Shown in pieces: positions 12,190 through 22,748 of a stretch of 64,000 nucleotides of DNA. How positions within the stretch are numbered: position 1 is the first letter of the stretch; the number at the start of each line of letters is the position of its first letter. The stretch is from contig NC_134398.1 of assembly GCF_050003625.1 (NCBI RefSeq), positions 115,792,145 through 115,856,144 of the forward strand, given 5' to 3'. The position numbers were made by a program, and so were the translations under genes. The notes below the pieces were generated by a model. The model made no database searches, was not told the origin of the DNA, and saw only the letters and a list, made by a program, of their open reading frames with translations. The stretch comes from Haematobia irritans (lineage: Eukaryota; Arthropoda; Insecta; Diptera; Muscidae).

Positions 12190-13020
12190 TACAAATTCTA
12201 AATTGCGAATGGAGGCTTAACAGATATCAAGCGACACCTGAAATCGGCAAGACATAAAAAGAATATTGAGAATAATCAGTCAATATCAGTTAGCAACCTC
12301 CCAGCAAAAAAAAAAAATGGAAGTGCTTCTAAAGGCACAACTTCAAAAGCACTTCCAAAAATGTTCTCCCAAATATGTTCTTTATTTTAACTACTCATGA
12401 AGTTCTTTTTGTAAAATTTTTTGTAACTCCCGTCTTTCATTTTATTGAAAGGAAATTTTAACTTTTTTTGTTTCAAATATGTTAAAAACAAAGTAAGGAT
12501 TAATAAAATGGTACAAATTATTAACATTTCGTCGAAAACAAATGCTAAATCCATTCTAGAAAAATTGTCAATTTTTGGAAATATTTGATGTCAAACGTTT
12601 CAGATAAGCAGAACAATAATTTAAAATCATAAATATTATTTATGTGGCAAATTATTGGTAATATTTGGCAAAATTATAGTGTTGAAAATTCAGTGCAACG
12701 GCATTTGAAATGGTGGACATCCGTCTTATGACAAGCCTGTGTTAAATTCATCGCTTCTGTGCCAATTTTGCACCACTTCCGGATCCAAAAAGAACATTTT
12801 CACCACTTTTCTGGCGACGCTTTTTTGCTGGGTTACTAAAGCCGGCTTCCAGTGACTATCAAAACATCTGTTGTGGCAGAAGCTGCCTTTGCCTTTCACA
12901 CCGTGATGCATTGCCACAGTTACCAAACCGGGGATTGCACAGGAAGTCGTGGAGCAAATGTTTACAGATTCAAAAGTGACCTCCGATTTCACTTCCGGAA
13001 AAACAAAACTGGCTAAAATC
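12190..13020 (+). pseudogene. hAT transposase N-terminal remnant (BED-like zinc finger)
   Basis: Around 12211 the plus strand encodes GGLTDIKRHLKSARHKKN, the second half of a BED-type finger (HxxxxxH pattern). After the nested element, 12880-13010 reads AEAAFAFHTVMHCHSYQTGD, resembling an N-terminal block I recall from insect hAT-related proteins. The frame is interrupted by the 533-bp insertion and by stops. No catalytic DDE region remains, so it cannot be functional. Confidence 0.5.
12300..12832 (+). mobile_element. CCCAGC-ended MITE, 533 bp, nested in the hAT element
   Basis: TIRs CCCAGCAAAAAA and TTTTTTGCTGGG. The interior has AAGTGCTT words and TTTTGCACCACTTCCGGATC. Two related copies are at 33756-34319 (inverted) and 37128-37835. 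No clear target duplication. An ORF crossing its right TIR on the minus strand is fortuitous. Confidence 0.75.
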
Positions 13021-13639
13021 GTTCGAAAAATTCATTTAATTCTATTCATTTAATGTTTATTGTTGAATTGTTTATTTGTGTTTTTATTGCTAAAATGAAA
13101 ATGTACTGGTTTTTTGCAAATGTACTGGTTTTTTTTCTTGAATGTACTGGTTTTGCCAATTTGAAATCTGGCAAGCGTAAACGTAATATTGAAGTATTTT
13201 GGATTTTTTTATATTTTTGCTCAAATACATTTTTCACAATTTGCAGACATAAACGTTTGAATGCAACGCGTTTTCAAATTGCGGAAACCGTGAAAATTGT
13301 TGTAGCAAAAATCTGATTTAAGTACAACGTGTGGGTATGGAAAATACCAACCACACAGATCTAAATTTATTAACTACTCCGAATTTAATACGGCTATTTG
13401 AAGTCCAACAGACAGTAGTACGCCTATGTCTACTATTTTTTGTATAAGAAAAAGGAATTTTCAAATCAAGTTAAACATAAATGGTTCTAAAAACCAGGGA
13501 TCCGGAGCGGACCATTTTTTTCGCTCCGCTCCGCTCCCGCTCCGGAGAAAAAAAAACCGCTCCGCTCCACGCTCCGCTCCTCTTCGAGAAAATTATAGTA
13601 CAAACATTGTATTATTTGTTCAATTGAGTTTTATTTTAT

Positions 13640-14229
13640 TTAGAAAAATCGGGCGGTACATATATGGGAGCTATAGCTAAATCTGAACCGATTTCGACGA
13701 TTTGAGTAAGATCGGTTGATAAATAAGGGTTTTATGACCTAATTTGGCAAAATCGGGCGATACATATATATGGGACCTATATCTAAATCTTAACCGATAT
13801 CGATGCAATTTTCAGACTTAAAGGGTGATACAGAAGATTATTTTGTGCTAAATTTGACGACGATCGGTTAGTAAAAAAGTGCAACGTGACCCCATTTGTC
13901 GAAATCGGGCAATACATATATATGGGAGCTATATCTAAATTTGATCCGATTTCTTCCAAATTCAATAACGTTCGTCCTTGTGCCCAAAAAAACTCCCTGT
14001 ACCAAATTTCATCAAAATCGGTTAATAATTGCGACCGAAATCCTGTGAACAACAAATACATGGACAGACGGACGGATGGACAGACGGACACCAAGCGCTA
14101 GATCGACTCAGGAGGTGATTATGAGTCGATCGGTATATATTTTTGGGGTCTAAAATCAATATTTATTGTAGGCACATTTTTTGGCAGATCAAACTTATTA
14201 TACCCTAACCACTATGTGGTTTAGGGTAT
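13640..14229 (+). mobile_element. HINE subfamily 2 fragment
   Basis: AAATCGGGC markers at about 13650, 13754 and 13906 head degenerate tandem units with ATATATGGGAGCTATATC. Then come a GACGGACGGATGGACAGACG tract, GATCGACTCAG, and the terminal TATACCC...GGGTATA hairpin ending at 14229. The ACAAGTA-type end is missing, so it is truncated. Confidence 0.75.
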
Positions 14230-14246
14230 AATGACTTTAAAACAAT

Positions 14247-14512
14247 GTGTTGAAACATTTTATTAATTTTGAAGATTTTTTCAGAAATATTAAATCCACT
14301 TTGACTTCATAAAAACGAAATTTGCATTCATGTTAGGATACATTTTTATGTCGAATCATTTAGCTATAAGGATAAACAGACTTCATTGAAAAGTTTAGAG
14401 ACTTTGAGACAAGGAAAAACTTTTTTTCAGAGAAATACGTCTTCTATTCTAAGCAAAATTCGTATTTGAAGCATGTGAAGTATTTGGCCTCCCGACAATA
14501 TTCTTTGCGGTG
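14247..14512 (+). repeat. TA-2 MITE 3' fragment
   Basis: AATGTGTTGAAACATTTTAT, GACTTCATTGAAAAGTTTA and CGACAATATTCTT follow the order of the second half of the CACTGAAA MITE, but diverged and without the left end. Confidence 0.55.
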
Positions 14513-14524
14513 CACCATCTACTA

Positions 14525-14660
14525 TTTAATATGTGATAGCAACCAAATTTATGAAAATGGACCAAATTCTGTTTGGTCTGACCATCGGACCAAATTTAAA
14601 AATTAGAAATCTTTTGGACCAATTTTGGTCCGATCGGACCAAAATGGCAACCAAAATTGA
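14525..14660. repeat. GGACCAAA cluster with a 24-bp perfect palindrome
   Basis: Several GGACCAAA/TTTGGTCC words, centred on a perfect palindrome (14622-14645, core TTTGGTCCGATCGGACCAAA). It is flanked by AGCAACCAAA and GGCAACCAAAA. This could be the subterminal region of another DNA element, but no second end is seen. Confidence 0.6.
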
Positions 14661-14758
14661 AACTATCCATAATTTTAATTAAATTTTCGAGAACTAATAT
14701 CAGAAATAAGAGAATACTAGGATATAGTACAATAGTAAAGCAAATATGAAATTCCTTA

Positions 14759-15411
14759 CACTGAAAAAAATCATGCCCGGTTCCAAAGATTTTGTCTTTA
14801 ATTTAACAGTTTGGGTATTAATTCCGAGCCAAAGAAGCGGAGAATACAAGTAAGGATACTTTAAAGACGTAATTCTCTTTTAAATTTGGGGGTTATGTGC
14901 TTGCTTCTAGGAAGCAAATGTTAATTTTTCATTTTTTAGACTTTTTCGTCAGTTGTTATCAAAATCCTTTAAAAACGAGTTAACGACAATTTTATTTTCT
15001 ATATTAAGTCTCGACTTCCAGTAGAAATTATGCTGTTTAAAGTAAAAAGCGTCTTTAAAATAAAGTGTTGAAAAACATGTCTTATTTTTTAACGATTTTT
15101 TGCTTTGTAGGCAAGATGCAAAAAGGAAACAAATTTAAAGACAATTTTATTAATTTTAAAGAATTTTTCTCAATTATTAAAGTCACGTTGACCTTACCTC
15201 AAAAATTTTATCTTTCATGTTATGATACACATTTTTAAGTAAAATCACTTAATTATAAGGACAGTACAACTTCATTCAAAAGTTTATTGCCTTTTGGACA
15301 AGAAAAAAAAACTTTTTTTTTAGAGAAATGCGTCTTCCATGTTAAGCAAAATTTGCATTCTTATTCTAAGGACATGGAATCTTTGACTTCTCGACAATAT
15401 TTTTTTCAGTG
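14759..15411 (+). mobile_element. CACTGAAA MITE (TA-2), 653 bp
   Basis: CACTGAAAAAAA after TA (14757-14758), and TTTTTTCAGTG before TA (15412-15413). Full internal order conserved. Nested in the GGAGCGG hAT element, so it is younger than that element. Confidence 0.85.
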
Positions 15412-15814
15412 TAGAAAACTAAAAAATTAAATATACATAAGATAGTTTAATTGGATTTTTTTGACGTTCATTACAAACATCTTTGTAGTAATACGGGATG
15501 AAATTGATCGAAAGTACTGTTGTTACTTTTACAACACATACTAGAGATATATTTTGACATTTGCCGTTTTTGAAAACATGTCGTACATTTTAAACGTTTG
15601 CTCACACTAGCTAAGTACTAGCTAAATTTGAAATTACCTACACAGTGTAATTTCAAAGTTACACATTTCATTCAAGTAATATTTTATTCGGAGCGGAGCG
15701 GTTTTTCATTTGGAAACCGCTCCGCTCCGGATTTTAGAAATGCCGCTCCCGCTCCGCTCCCGCTCCGGCTAAAAAAGGGCTTGCTCCGCTCCGCTCCGGA
15801 TCCCTGCTAAAAAC

Positions 15815-16848
15815 TTATACTGTACAAAAAAGACTTATATTGCAAAAAATTAAGTATTTTACGAAGGTTAGCATTTTCTTTTAATGAAACGAATGCCTTT
15901 CGTAACTACAAAAATTGTAAAATATATATAAACGGGTTTAAATCAAGTGTACTGTACTCATTCTTATATTGTTAAAAACTAACCCCCATATTCATAAAAG
16001 TTAACATAAACTTTAAACCTACTATTACCATACAAATTCGTTCGATAAACTGTCAGTAAATTATTATGAATATGGGCATAAGTATTTTCAGAAGGTTTAC
16101 GACGTTTTTGACTTATGGTAAAATATGTCGTAAATGTATGTCAAATACCTTACAGTTTACGACAGACCATCGCTGATGGCATAGCATAGATTTATTTAAT
16201 GCTGCATTTTAATTTTCAAGAAGTCATTCTGAATATATACCCAAAAATTGCTAATTACTACCTGATACACATAATTCAATTCTTCTTGTCGAATTTATTT
16301 AAAACAATACTTAAATAGTTTGAAAGACAAAATTGGAATTAAAAACTCTTAAGCTCAAGACATTTAAATAAAATTTACTCATTTTAGGACCTTATGAACA
16401 CGATTTAAGTAATATTCATTCATATTAGAAAAAGGTGAACTACCTAAATTTTGGCAGGTGTCCAGGTATGGTTGATATAACATAGCAAACTTCCCCAAAC
16501 AATTGTCTACATATGGGATGTGTTCGGTTTTCAGAGTGTCCAAGTTTTTAATGTATTTTGACCGAATTTAGAATTTAGTAAATCTGTGTACATACTTCAT
16601 TTGTATAAAACTGTTTTTTTTTTTCATTTTGAGTCAATTATATAAGCAAAAACTAATTAAAATAAGGAAAATTTGGCCCATGTTTGAAATTATTAACCAT
16701 AATTATTTTTCATCATCTCAATAAATCGGCTATAGACATTTTCATTGACTTTAATCGACAGGGTAATCATATACTTTTGTTCAAAAAGCCTCAAAACTAG
16801 ATTCTCAAAATAGTTGGAACCACAAACGAAAATTAATATAGTTAATTC
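15815..16848. other. No gene; one short inverted-repeat MITE
   Basis: AT-rich, without recognisable genes. At about 15983-16077 CCCCATATTCATAA and TTATGAATATGGG face each other across about 70 bp, a short MITE-like hairpin. The rest (16080-16848) shows no repeat family from this window. Confidence 0.5.
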
Positions 16849-17410
16849 CAGGGCTGTTGAGTCGGAGTCGTAATCAGTATGCTCGACTCTAGCTAAACCA
16901 AAATTTTATAAACACATTAATTTTTGCAACTAAAAAATATCAACGTTAATTAGATTATTTAGATTTTCAATCGAACAACCAAGTCGAGGAATAAAGCATT
17001 TGCTACTTCCAGGTGATATAGAAGTAACGGGTTGATGGTAATTGCGCGGCATCGTCCAATGATGGAGATGCAGCGCAATTAGTTAGTCGGGGTTTGGCAG
17101 AATTTGGGATCCCTAAAAAATATGAAAATATAAAGCCTGTTGGTCCAGAATTTGATATAGCTCTACATAAACCGACTTCTTGAACATTTGAGTCGTAGGT
17201 TCATTTTGGTTAATATTCTTTTGTTGATATCGGTCGATTTGTTATATAACACGCATATACACCGATACTAAGATTTTTCTTCTTAAACTTTTGAAAGCAG
17301 AATTATTTGCTTTAAAAGTTTGGGTTTTGTAATGACATATGCTCGACTGCGGTGTCGATGGCTGATGAAATGTTGGAGTCGAGCAAAATTGGTTCGAATC
17401 CTCAGCCTTG
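16849..17410. mobile_element. Possible degraded hAT element with GGAGTCG words
   Basis: The left end CAGGGCTG followed by AGTCGGAGTCG resembles hAT termini. Near 17375-17404 GGAGTCGAGC and CCTCAGCCTTG could be a decayed right end. No matching 8-bp duplication is found and the interior has no coding match, so the call is weak. Confidence 0.35.
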
Positions 17411-17475
17411 GATACTTAAACAACTAGGGCTTAAAATATTCAAGTGAAAAATATCTGTTTCGAAAACGGCTTTAT

Positions 17476-17945
17476 ACACGCAAAGAAAAAAATCGTTTGG
17501 AAAACGTGTACCGAAAACGTTTTTCTTTTGTTAGAGTTTTTTGAATTGCTTCGAAAAGTATACACTTTTATCACAAAAAAAATCGTTTGTTACAAAATTT
17601 ATATTTTTTCAATAAAAAAAGTTATTTTTGAACCAACAGCACAGTCCATTTCGTTTATACCAAACACTGTTCTTTTCTGACTTTAGGTCTTTAATAAGAT
17701 ACATTTTACAGTTCATAGTAAAAATTTAATATAGTAGAAAGTAATGTTGAACATTTTTTCGGAATCTTCCGACCATATCTGGAATATATGTAAACAAAAA
17801 AACTTTGGTCGAAGCAGGGATCGAACCCACGACCCTTGGCATGGAAGTTGGACGTAGCAACCACTGCTCCACGGTGCCCAACTAAATGTATTTTTCTGTT
17901 AAATAAACTTTGCTTAATCGGCTCGTGGGCGCCGCAAGCTATGCT
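17476..17945 (-). mobile_element. CACGC-ended TA element (TA-3) fragment with tRNA-like T2
   Basis: CACGCAAAGAAAAAAA after TA matches, inverted, the right end of the element at 44588-45496. It contains tRNA-like T2 on the minus strand (about 17812-17882) and GGCTCGTGGGCGCCGC. It is cut at 17945 by the DD41D mariner, which inserted at a TA in the T1/T2 spacer. Confidence 0.65.
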
Positions 17946-18059
17946 AAAGGGTGATTCTTTTGAGGTTAGGATTTTCATGCATTAGTATTTGACAGATCAC
18001 GTGGGATTTCAGACATGGTGTCAAAGAGAAAGATGCTCAGTATGCTTTGACATTTCATC

Positions 18060-18190
18060 ATGAATAGACTTACTAACGAGCCACAACGTCGAATTTTCAG
18101 TGAATGGGCCCTAGAAAAGTTGGCAGAAAATCCGCTTTTTTATCGACAAATTTTGTTCAGCGATGAGGCTCATTTCTGGTTGAATGGCTA
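18060..18190 (+). pseudogene. DD41D transposase, 5' part
   Basis: Reads from ATG at 18060 through RRIFSEWALEKL to FSDEAHFWLNGY, which includes the first catalytic Asp. The N-terminal helix-turn-helix region expected before RRIF is largely missing, so this copy was internally deleted before being split. It continues in frame at 22041 after the insertion. Confidence 0.8.
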
Positions 18191-19419
18191 CACTGTTAGA
18201 AAAATATGTTTTTCATATGTTCCGATTTAAACAAAATGTGTTTCGGGCACGATTTTAAACCACAATATATTTAAGTGCAAACATGTAATGTTCCTAAACT
18301 AACACTAAATGTTTGGGACATCTATGTTAATATGTTAGAATATATTATGTTTGGGGTATGAATGTTTCATAAAAATCATATGTGTGAATACAAACATATA
18401 TAAATTTACAAATTTCGACTAAACATACATATGTTGTGATATTTTATTCAAAGTGACAGAGAGAGTATAGAGAAAGAAATAGAGATGGAAACCGGGAGAG
18501 TTGACGAAAGATATCAATATAACACAGCAAAAGAGTCAAAAGAGAACAATTTCTGTGAAACCGCTTGTATGTTGTTTCGGAAAACTGTTTTATGATAAGG
18601 CCAAAAATTTGATATGTTTAAGTCTAAATATTATTTAATTTGAATAAAGAGAATATACATTCTGAACCAAGAGAATAGACATTTGAAAAACAAACAGCTT
18701 ATGTTTTCGCCTTGAGAGCAGCATTTTATGTATGTGTGGACATGTGTTTTGTTTATCATTTTGGCATTATGGGCACAATTTTTTTCTTGGTTCGTTAAAA
18801 GAAATCAGGGGTCTTCATAAAAATAACGAAAGGGCACTATACTTTTTTTAGAGTATAGTGCCCTTTAGTGACAGTAAAATGAAATAAGGAGGAAATAGTG
18901 AAAAATTACACAGTAAAATGTAAAAAAACAAACTTTAGTTCTTCTTTATTAAAAAGTAGTCCACGAGGAGTTGACGGACACCATCAAATATAAAAGCGGG
19001 CATTAAGTTCGAGTTTTACAGCTAAAACAATTTAAAAAGTTTATTTTCTTTAAAATGAATTATTAAAGAAAAATAAAAGGAATTTTAGAGCGATGGTGTT
19101 AAATGCTAGTAAAAAACTGTTCACTCCTAAATAAATTTATGTTTATATTATAAAATTATGTATGTATGTTTATACTCGACCCACGTTCTTCTTTTGTTAG
19201 TTTTTGAATTCCTTCCAAATTTTAAAGTTTTGTACAAAAACAGTTTTTTATTACAAGATTGTTATTTTTGCAATAAAAAATAATATTTTATCCAAAAATC
19301 AGTCAATTTCGTTTATATCAAGCACTGTTACTGACTATAAATCTTTAATAACGCATATTTCGAAGTTTCATTTAAAAAAAAATAATATAGTATAAATATA
19401 AATGTGTAAATTAAAAAAA

Positions 19420-21450
19420 AACAAGTATATACGGCCGCAAGTTCGGCCAGGCCGAATCTTATGTACCCACCACCATGGATTGCGTAGAAACTTCTACGAA
19501 AGACTATCATCCACAATCGAATTACTTGGGTTGTGGTATCTTAAAACTTCTTAACATCGTTTTCTAAATTGTGATTTAGTTCATATATGGTATATATTAG
19601 ACAAAAAAGTTATGTATAGTTAAGTCTACAAATAATTACGAATCGATATGGACTTTTGTACGTAGAGAGCCAGAATTGAAATATGGGGGTCGCTTATATG
19701 GGGGCTATATACAATTATGAACTTGATATGGACCAATTTTTGTGTGATTGGAGATCGATTTATCTGAGGGCTATATATAACTATAGACCGATATGGACCT
19801 AGTTAAGCATGGTTGTTAACGACCATATACTAGCACAATGTACCAAATTTCAACTCACTCGGATGAAATTTGCTCCTCCAAGAGGTTCCAAAACCAAATC
19901 TCGGGATCGGTTTATATGGGGCTATGTACGATTATGGACTAATATGGACCACTTTTGGCATGGTTGTTAAATATCACATACTACCACCACGTACCAAATT
20001 CCAAGCAGATCGGATGAATTTTGATTCTCCAAAAGGCACCGGAGGTCAAATCTGGGGATCGGTTTATATGGGAGCTATATATAATTATGGACTGATAGGA
20101 ACCAATTCCTGCATGGTTGTTGGATACCATATACTAACATCACGTACCAAATTCCAACCGAATGGGAAGAATTTTGCTCTTCCAAGGGGCTCTGGAGGTC
20201 AAATCTGGGGATCGGTTTATATGGGGCCTATATATAATTATGGACCGATATCGACCAATTTTTGCATGGGAGTTTGAGGCCATTTATAAACACCACGTAC
20301 CAAATTTCAACTGAATCAGATGAATTTTGGTCTTCCAAGAGGTTCCGGAGGTCAAATCTGGTGATCGGTTTATATGGGGGCTATATATAATTATGAACCG
20401 ATGTGGACCAATTTTTGCATGGTTGTTAGAGACCATATACTAACATCACGTACCAAATTTCAGCCGAATCGGATGAAATTTGCTTCTCTTAGAGGCCTCG
20501 CAAGCCAAATCGGGGGATCGGTTTATATGGGGGCTATATATAATTATGGACCGATGTGGACCAATTTTTGCATGGTTGTTAGAGACCATATACTTACACC
20601 ATGTACCAAATTTCAGCCGGATCGGATGAAATTTGCTTCTCTTAGAGGCCTCGCAAGCCAAATCGGGGGATCGGTTTATATGGGGACTATATATAATTAT
20701 GGACCGATGTGGACCAATTTTTGCATGGTTGTTAGAGACCATATACTTACACCATGTACCAAATTTCAGCCGGATCGGATGAAATTTGCTTCTCTTAGAG
20801 GCCTCGCAAGCCAAATCGGGGGATCGGTTTATATGGGGACTATATATAATTATGGACCGATGTGGACCAATTTTTGCATGGTTGTTAGAGACCATATACT
20901 GATACCATGTACCAAATTTTAGCCGGATCGGATGAAATTTGCTTCTCTTAGGGGCCTCGCAAGCCAAATCGGGGGATCGGTTTATATGGGGGCTATATAT
21001 AATTATGGACCGATGTGGACCAATTTTTGCATGGTTGTTAGAGACCATATACTAACACCATGTACCAAATTTCAGCCGGATCGGATGAAATTTGCTTCTC
21101 TTAGAGGCCTCGCAAGCCAAATTTTGGGGTCCGTTTATATGGGGGCTATACGTAAAAGTGGACCGATATGGCCCATTTGCAATACCATCCGACCTACATC
21201 AATAACAACTACTTGTGCCAAGTTTCAAGTCGATAGCTTGTTTCGTTCGGAAGTTAGCGTGATTTCAACAGACGGACGGACGGACGGACGGACGGACGGA
21301 CGGACGGACGGACGGACATGCTCAGATCGACTCAGAATTTCACCACGACCCAGAATATATATACTTTATGGGGTCTTAGAGCAATATTTCGATGTGTTAC
21401 AAACGGAATGACAAAGTTAATATACCCCCCATCCTATGGTGGTGGGTATA
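19420..21450 (+). mobile_element. HINE copy A, about 2.03 kb, near-identical group
   Basis: ACAAGTATATACGGCC with a TTCGGCCAGGCCGAA hairpin at the left; 153-bp tandem units (GCATGGTTGTTAGAGACC at 20417, 20570, 20723, 20876 and 21029); a (GACG)n tract near 21268-21316; and the TATACCC/GGGTATA hairpin at the right. Copies at 24516 (inverted), 30631 and 47620 are nearly identical, so amplification is recent. It sits in an A-run of the host element. The long ORFs on both strands come from the period being a multiple of three. Confidence 0.92.
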
Positions 21451-21471
21451 AAAAAAAACAAAAAAAATGTT

Positions 21472-21805
21472 CGGTCGGAGCAGGGATTGAACCCACGACC
21501 CTTTGCATGCAAGGCAGACATGCTAACCACTGCTCCACGTGGCAAACAAATGTATGTTTCTGTTAAATAATGTTATGTTTGCATGGGCTCGTGGGCGCTG
21601 CAAACTAAGCTATATAAATGTAACTTAAAACGATAATTATCTACTGGTGACTATAACAGCTACGTAGCCCAGTGGATAGTGTGTTGGCTTACAAACTGTA
21701 TGGTCCTCGGTTCGATTCTCCGTGCAGGCGAAAGGTAAAATTTAAAAAATTTATAAAAGTGAATAATTTCTTCGACATTATTTGTATTACAGAAAAAGGT
21801 GCCAA
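21472..21805. repeat. Head-to-head tRNA-like pair
   Basis: T2 on the minus strand (about 21472-21545, with GGGTTCAATCCCTGC read in reverse) and T1 on the plus strand (about 21656-21731, A-box-like TAGCCCAGTGG, B-box-like GGTTCGATTCT). The spacer holds GGCTCGTGGGCGC. After T1 come GAAAGGTAAAATTT and ACAGAAAAAGGTGCC, the module boundary. Confidence 0.75.
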
Positions 21806-22040
21806 TAACTAAAAAATTTCGTGGAAGTGAAAATTACGAGTATGTTAGGGAATGAGCACAATCGTGTTTGGGAAAAATTCTTCCAAGCATATAATATTTT
21901 TGGCTCAAAATGCTTCCAAACATATAATATGTTCACATAAAACAAACATATTAATGTTTCGGCAGTATGCAATAATATATGTGCTTCCTGCAAAATATGT
22001 TTGGAACATATGTTAAAGAAGCGATTTTTTTTGAGGGTGT

Positions 22041-22624
22041 ACGTAAATAAGCAAAATTGCCGCATTTGGAGTGAAGAGCAACCAGAAGCCGTTCAAGAAC
22101 TGCCCATGCATCCCGAAAAATGCACTGTTTGGTGTGGTTTGTACGCTGGTGGAATCATTGGACCGTATTTTTTCAAAGATGCTGTTGGACGCAACGTTAC
22201 GGTGAATGGCGATCGCTATCGTTCGATGCTAACAAACTTTTTGTTGCCAAAAATGGAAGAACTGAACTTGGTTGACATGTGGTTTCAACAAGATGGCGCT
22301 TCATGCCACACAGCTCGCGATTCTATGGCCATTTTGAGGGAAAACTTCGGAGAACAATTCATCTCAAGAAATGGACCGGTAAGTTGGCCACCAAGATCAT
22401 GCGATTTGACGCCTTTAGACTATTTTTTGTGGGGCTACGTCAAGTCTAAAGTCTACAGAAATAAGCCAGCAACTATTCCAGCTTTGGAAGACAACATTTC
22501 CGAAGAAATTCGGGCTATTCCGGCCGAAATGCTCGAAAAAGTTGCCCAAAATTGGACTTTCCGAATGGACCACCTAAGACGCAGCCGCGGTCAACATTTA
22601 AATGAAATTATCTTCAAAAAGTAA
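22041..22624 (+). pseudogene. DD41D transposase, 3' part
   Basis: Open frame with VNKQNCRIWSEEQPE, then WFQQDGASCHTA (second Asp) and CDLTPLDYFLWGY (third Asp). I count 41 residues between the QQD and PLD aspartates, the DD41D signature. The C-terminus ends LNEIIFKK. This half is intact and undamaged, but with the N-terminus deleted and a 3.85-kb interruption the gene is dead. Confidence 0.85.
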
Positions 22625-22748
22625 ATGTCGTGGACCAATCTAACGTTTCAAATAAAGAACCGATGAGATTTTGCAAATTTTATGCGTTTTTTTTTAAAAA
22701 AAAGTTATCAAGCTCTTAACAAATCACCCTTTATATAAATATAACTTA

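Larger units (their letters stand above)
11912..13179 (+). mobile_element. hAT-type element with GTACTGG subterminal repeats
   Basis: TIRs TAGGCTTGCCAGA and its complement TCTGGCAAGCGTA (one mismatch). Flanking octamers AACGTCAT (11904-11911) and AACGTAAT (13180-13187) differ at one base. GTACTGG or GTACTG occurs many times within about 150 bp of the left end and about 90 bp of the right, a hAT-like arrangement. The interior holds remnants of a hAT transposase and a nested CCCAGC element. Confidence 0.7.
13495..15806. mobile_element. hAT-type element with GGAGCGG/GCTCC subterminal clusters
   Basis: TIRs CAGGGATCCGGAGCGGA and the complement ending CCGGATCCCTG, flanked by an exact 8-bp duplication CTAAAAAC (13487-13494 and 15807-15814). 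About 90 bp at the left and 110 bp at the right are packed with GCTCCGCTCC words. It is 2312 bp with no transposase, and contains a HINE fragment and a TA-2 MITE. The 8-bp TSD plus CAGGG start identify the hAT superfamily. Confidence 0.9.
18191..22039 (+). mobile_element. TA-1 element inserted in the DD41D mariner
   Basis: CACTGTTAGAAAAATATG at the left and TTTTTTTTGAGGGTG at the right, with TA at 18189-18190 and 22040-22041. Removing it restores the mariner codons ...NGY/VNKQ. It contains a 15-bp hairpin (18829-18866), a HINE (19420-21450) and a tRNA-like pair (21472-21805), and shares its order with 39120-40460. Confidence 0.85.
17947..22731 (+). mobile_element. DD41D mariner-like element (rosa type), interrupted
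   Basis: Ends AAGGGTGATT and AATCACCCTT are flanked by TA (17945-17946 and 22732-22733). Joining the outer flanks gives GCTATGCTATATAAAT, the sequence seen uninterrupted in other tRNA-like modules, which proves insertion. The coding part is split at 18190/22040 by a 3.85-kb insertion. The rosa family of fruit flies is the known DD41D mariner group. Confidence 0.85.

Noticed and set aside
12015..12257. 80-codon ORF starting MRFVLVFVLFFFF as a secreted protein
   Set aside because: The hydrophobic start is a translation of the GTACTG/poly-T subterminal repeats of the hAT element; the hAT zinc-finger remnant lies in another frame.
20374..21120. CRISPR array
   Set aside because: Units are 153 bp and nearly identical throughout, with no short-repeat/unique-spacer alternation and no cas genes; the context is a eukaryotic transposon.
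19870..21411. Long ORFs of 135, 182, 200 and 159 codons as genes
   Set aside because: They repeat in four HINE copies, lie on both strands and follow the 153-bp unit, and one reads through the (GACG)n tract as TDGRTDGR. They are by-products of a tandem period divisible by three.
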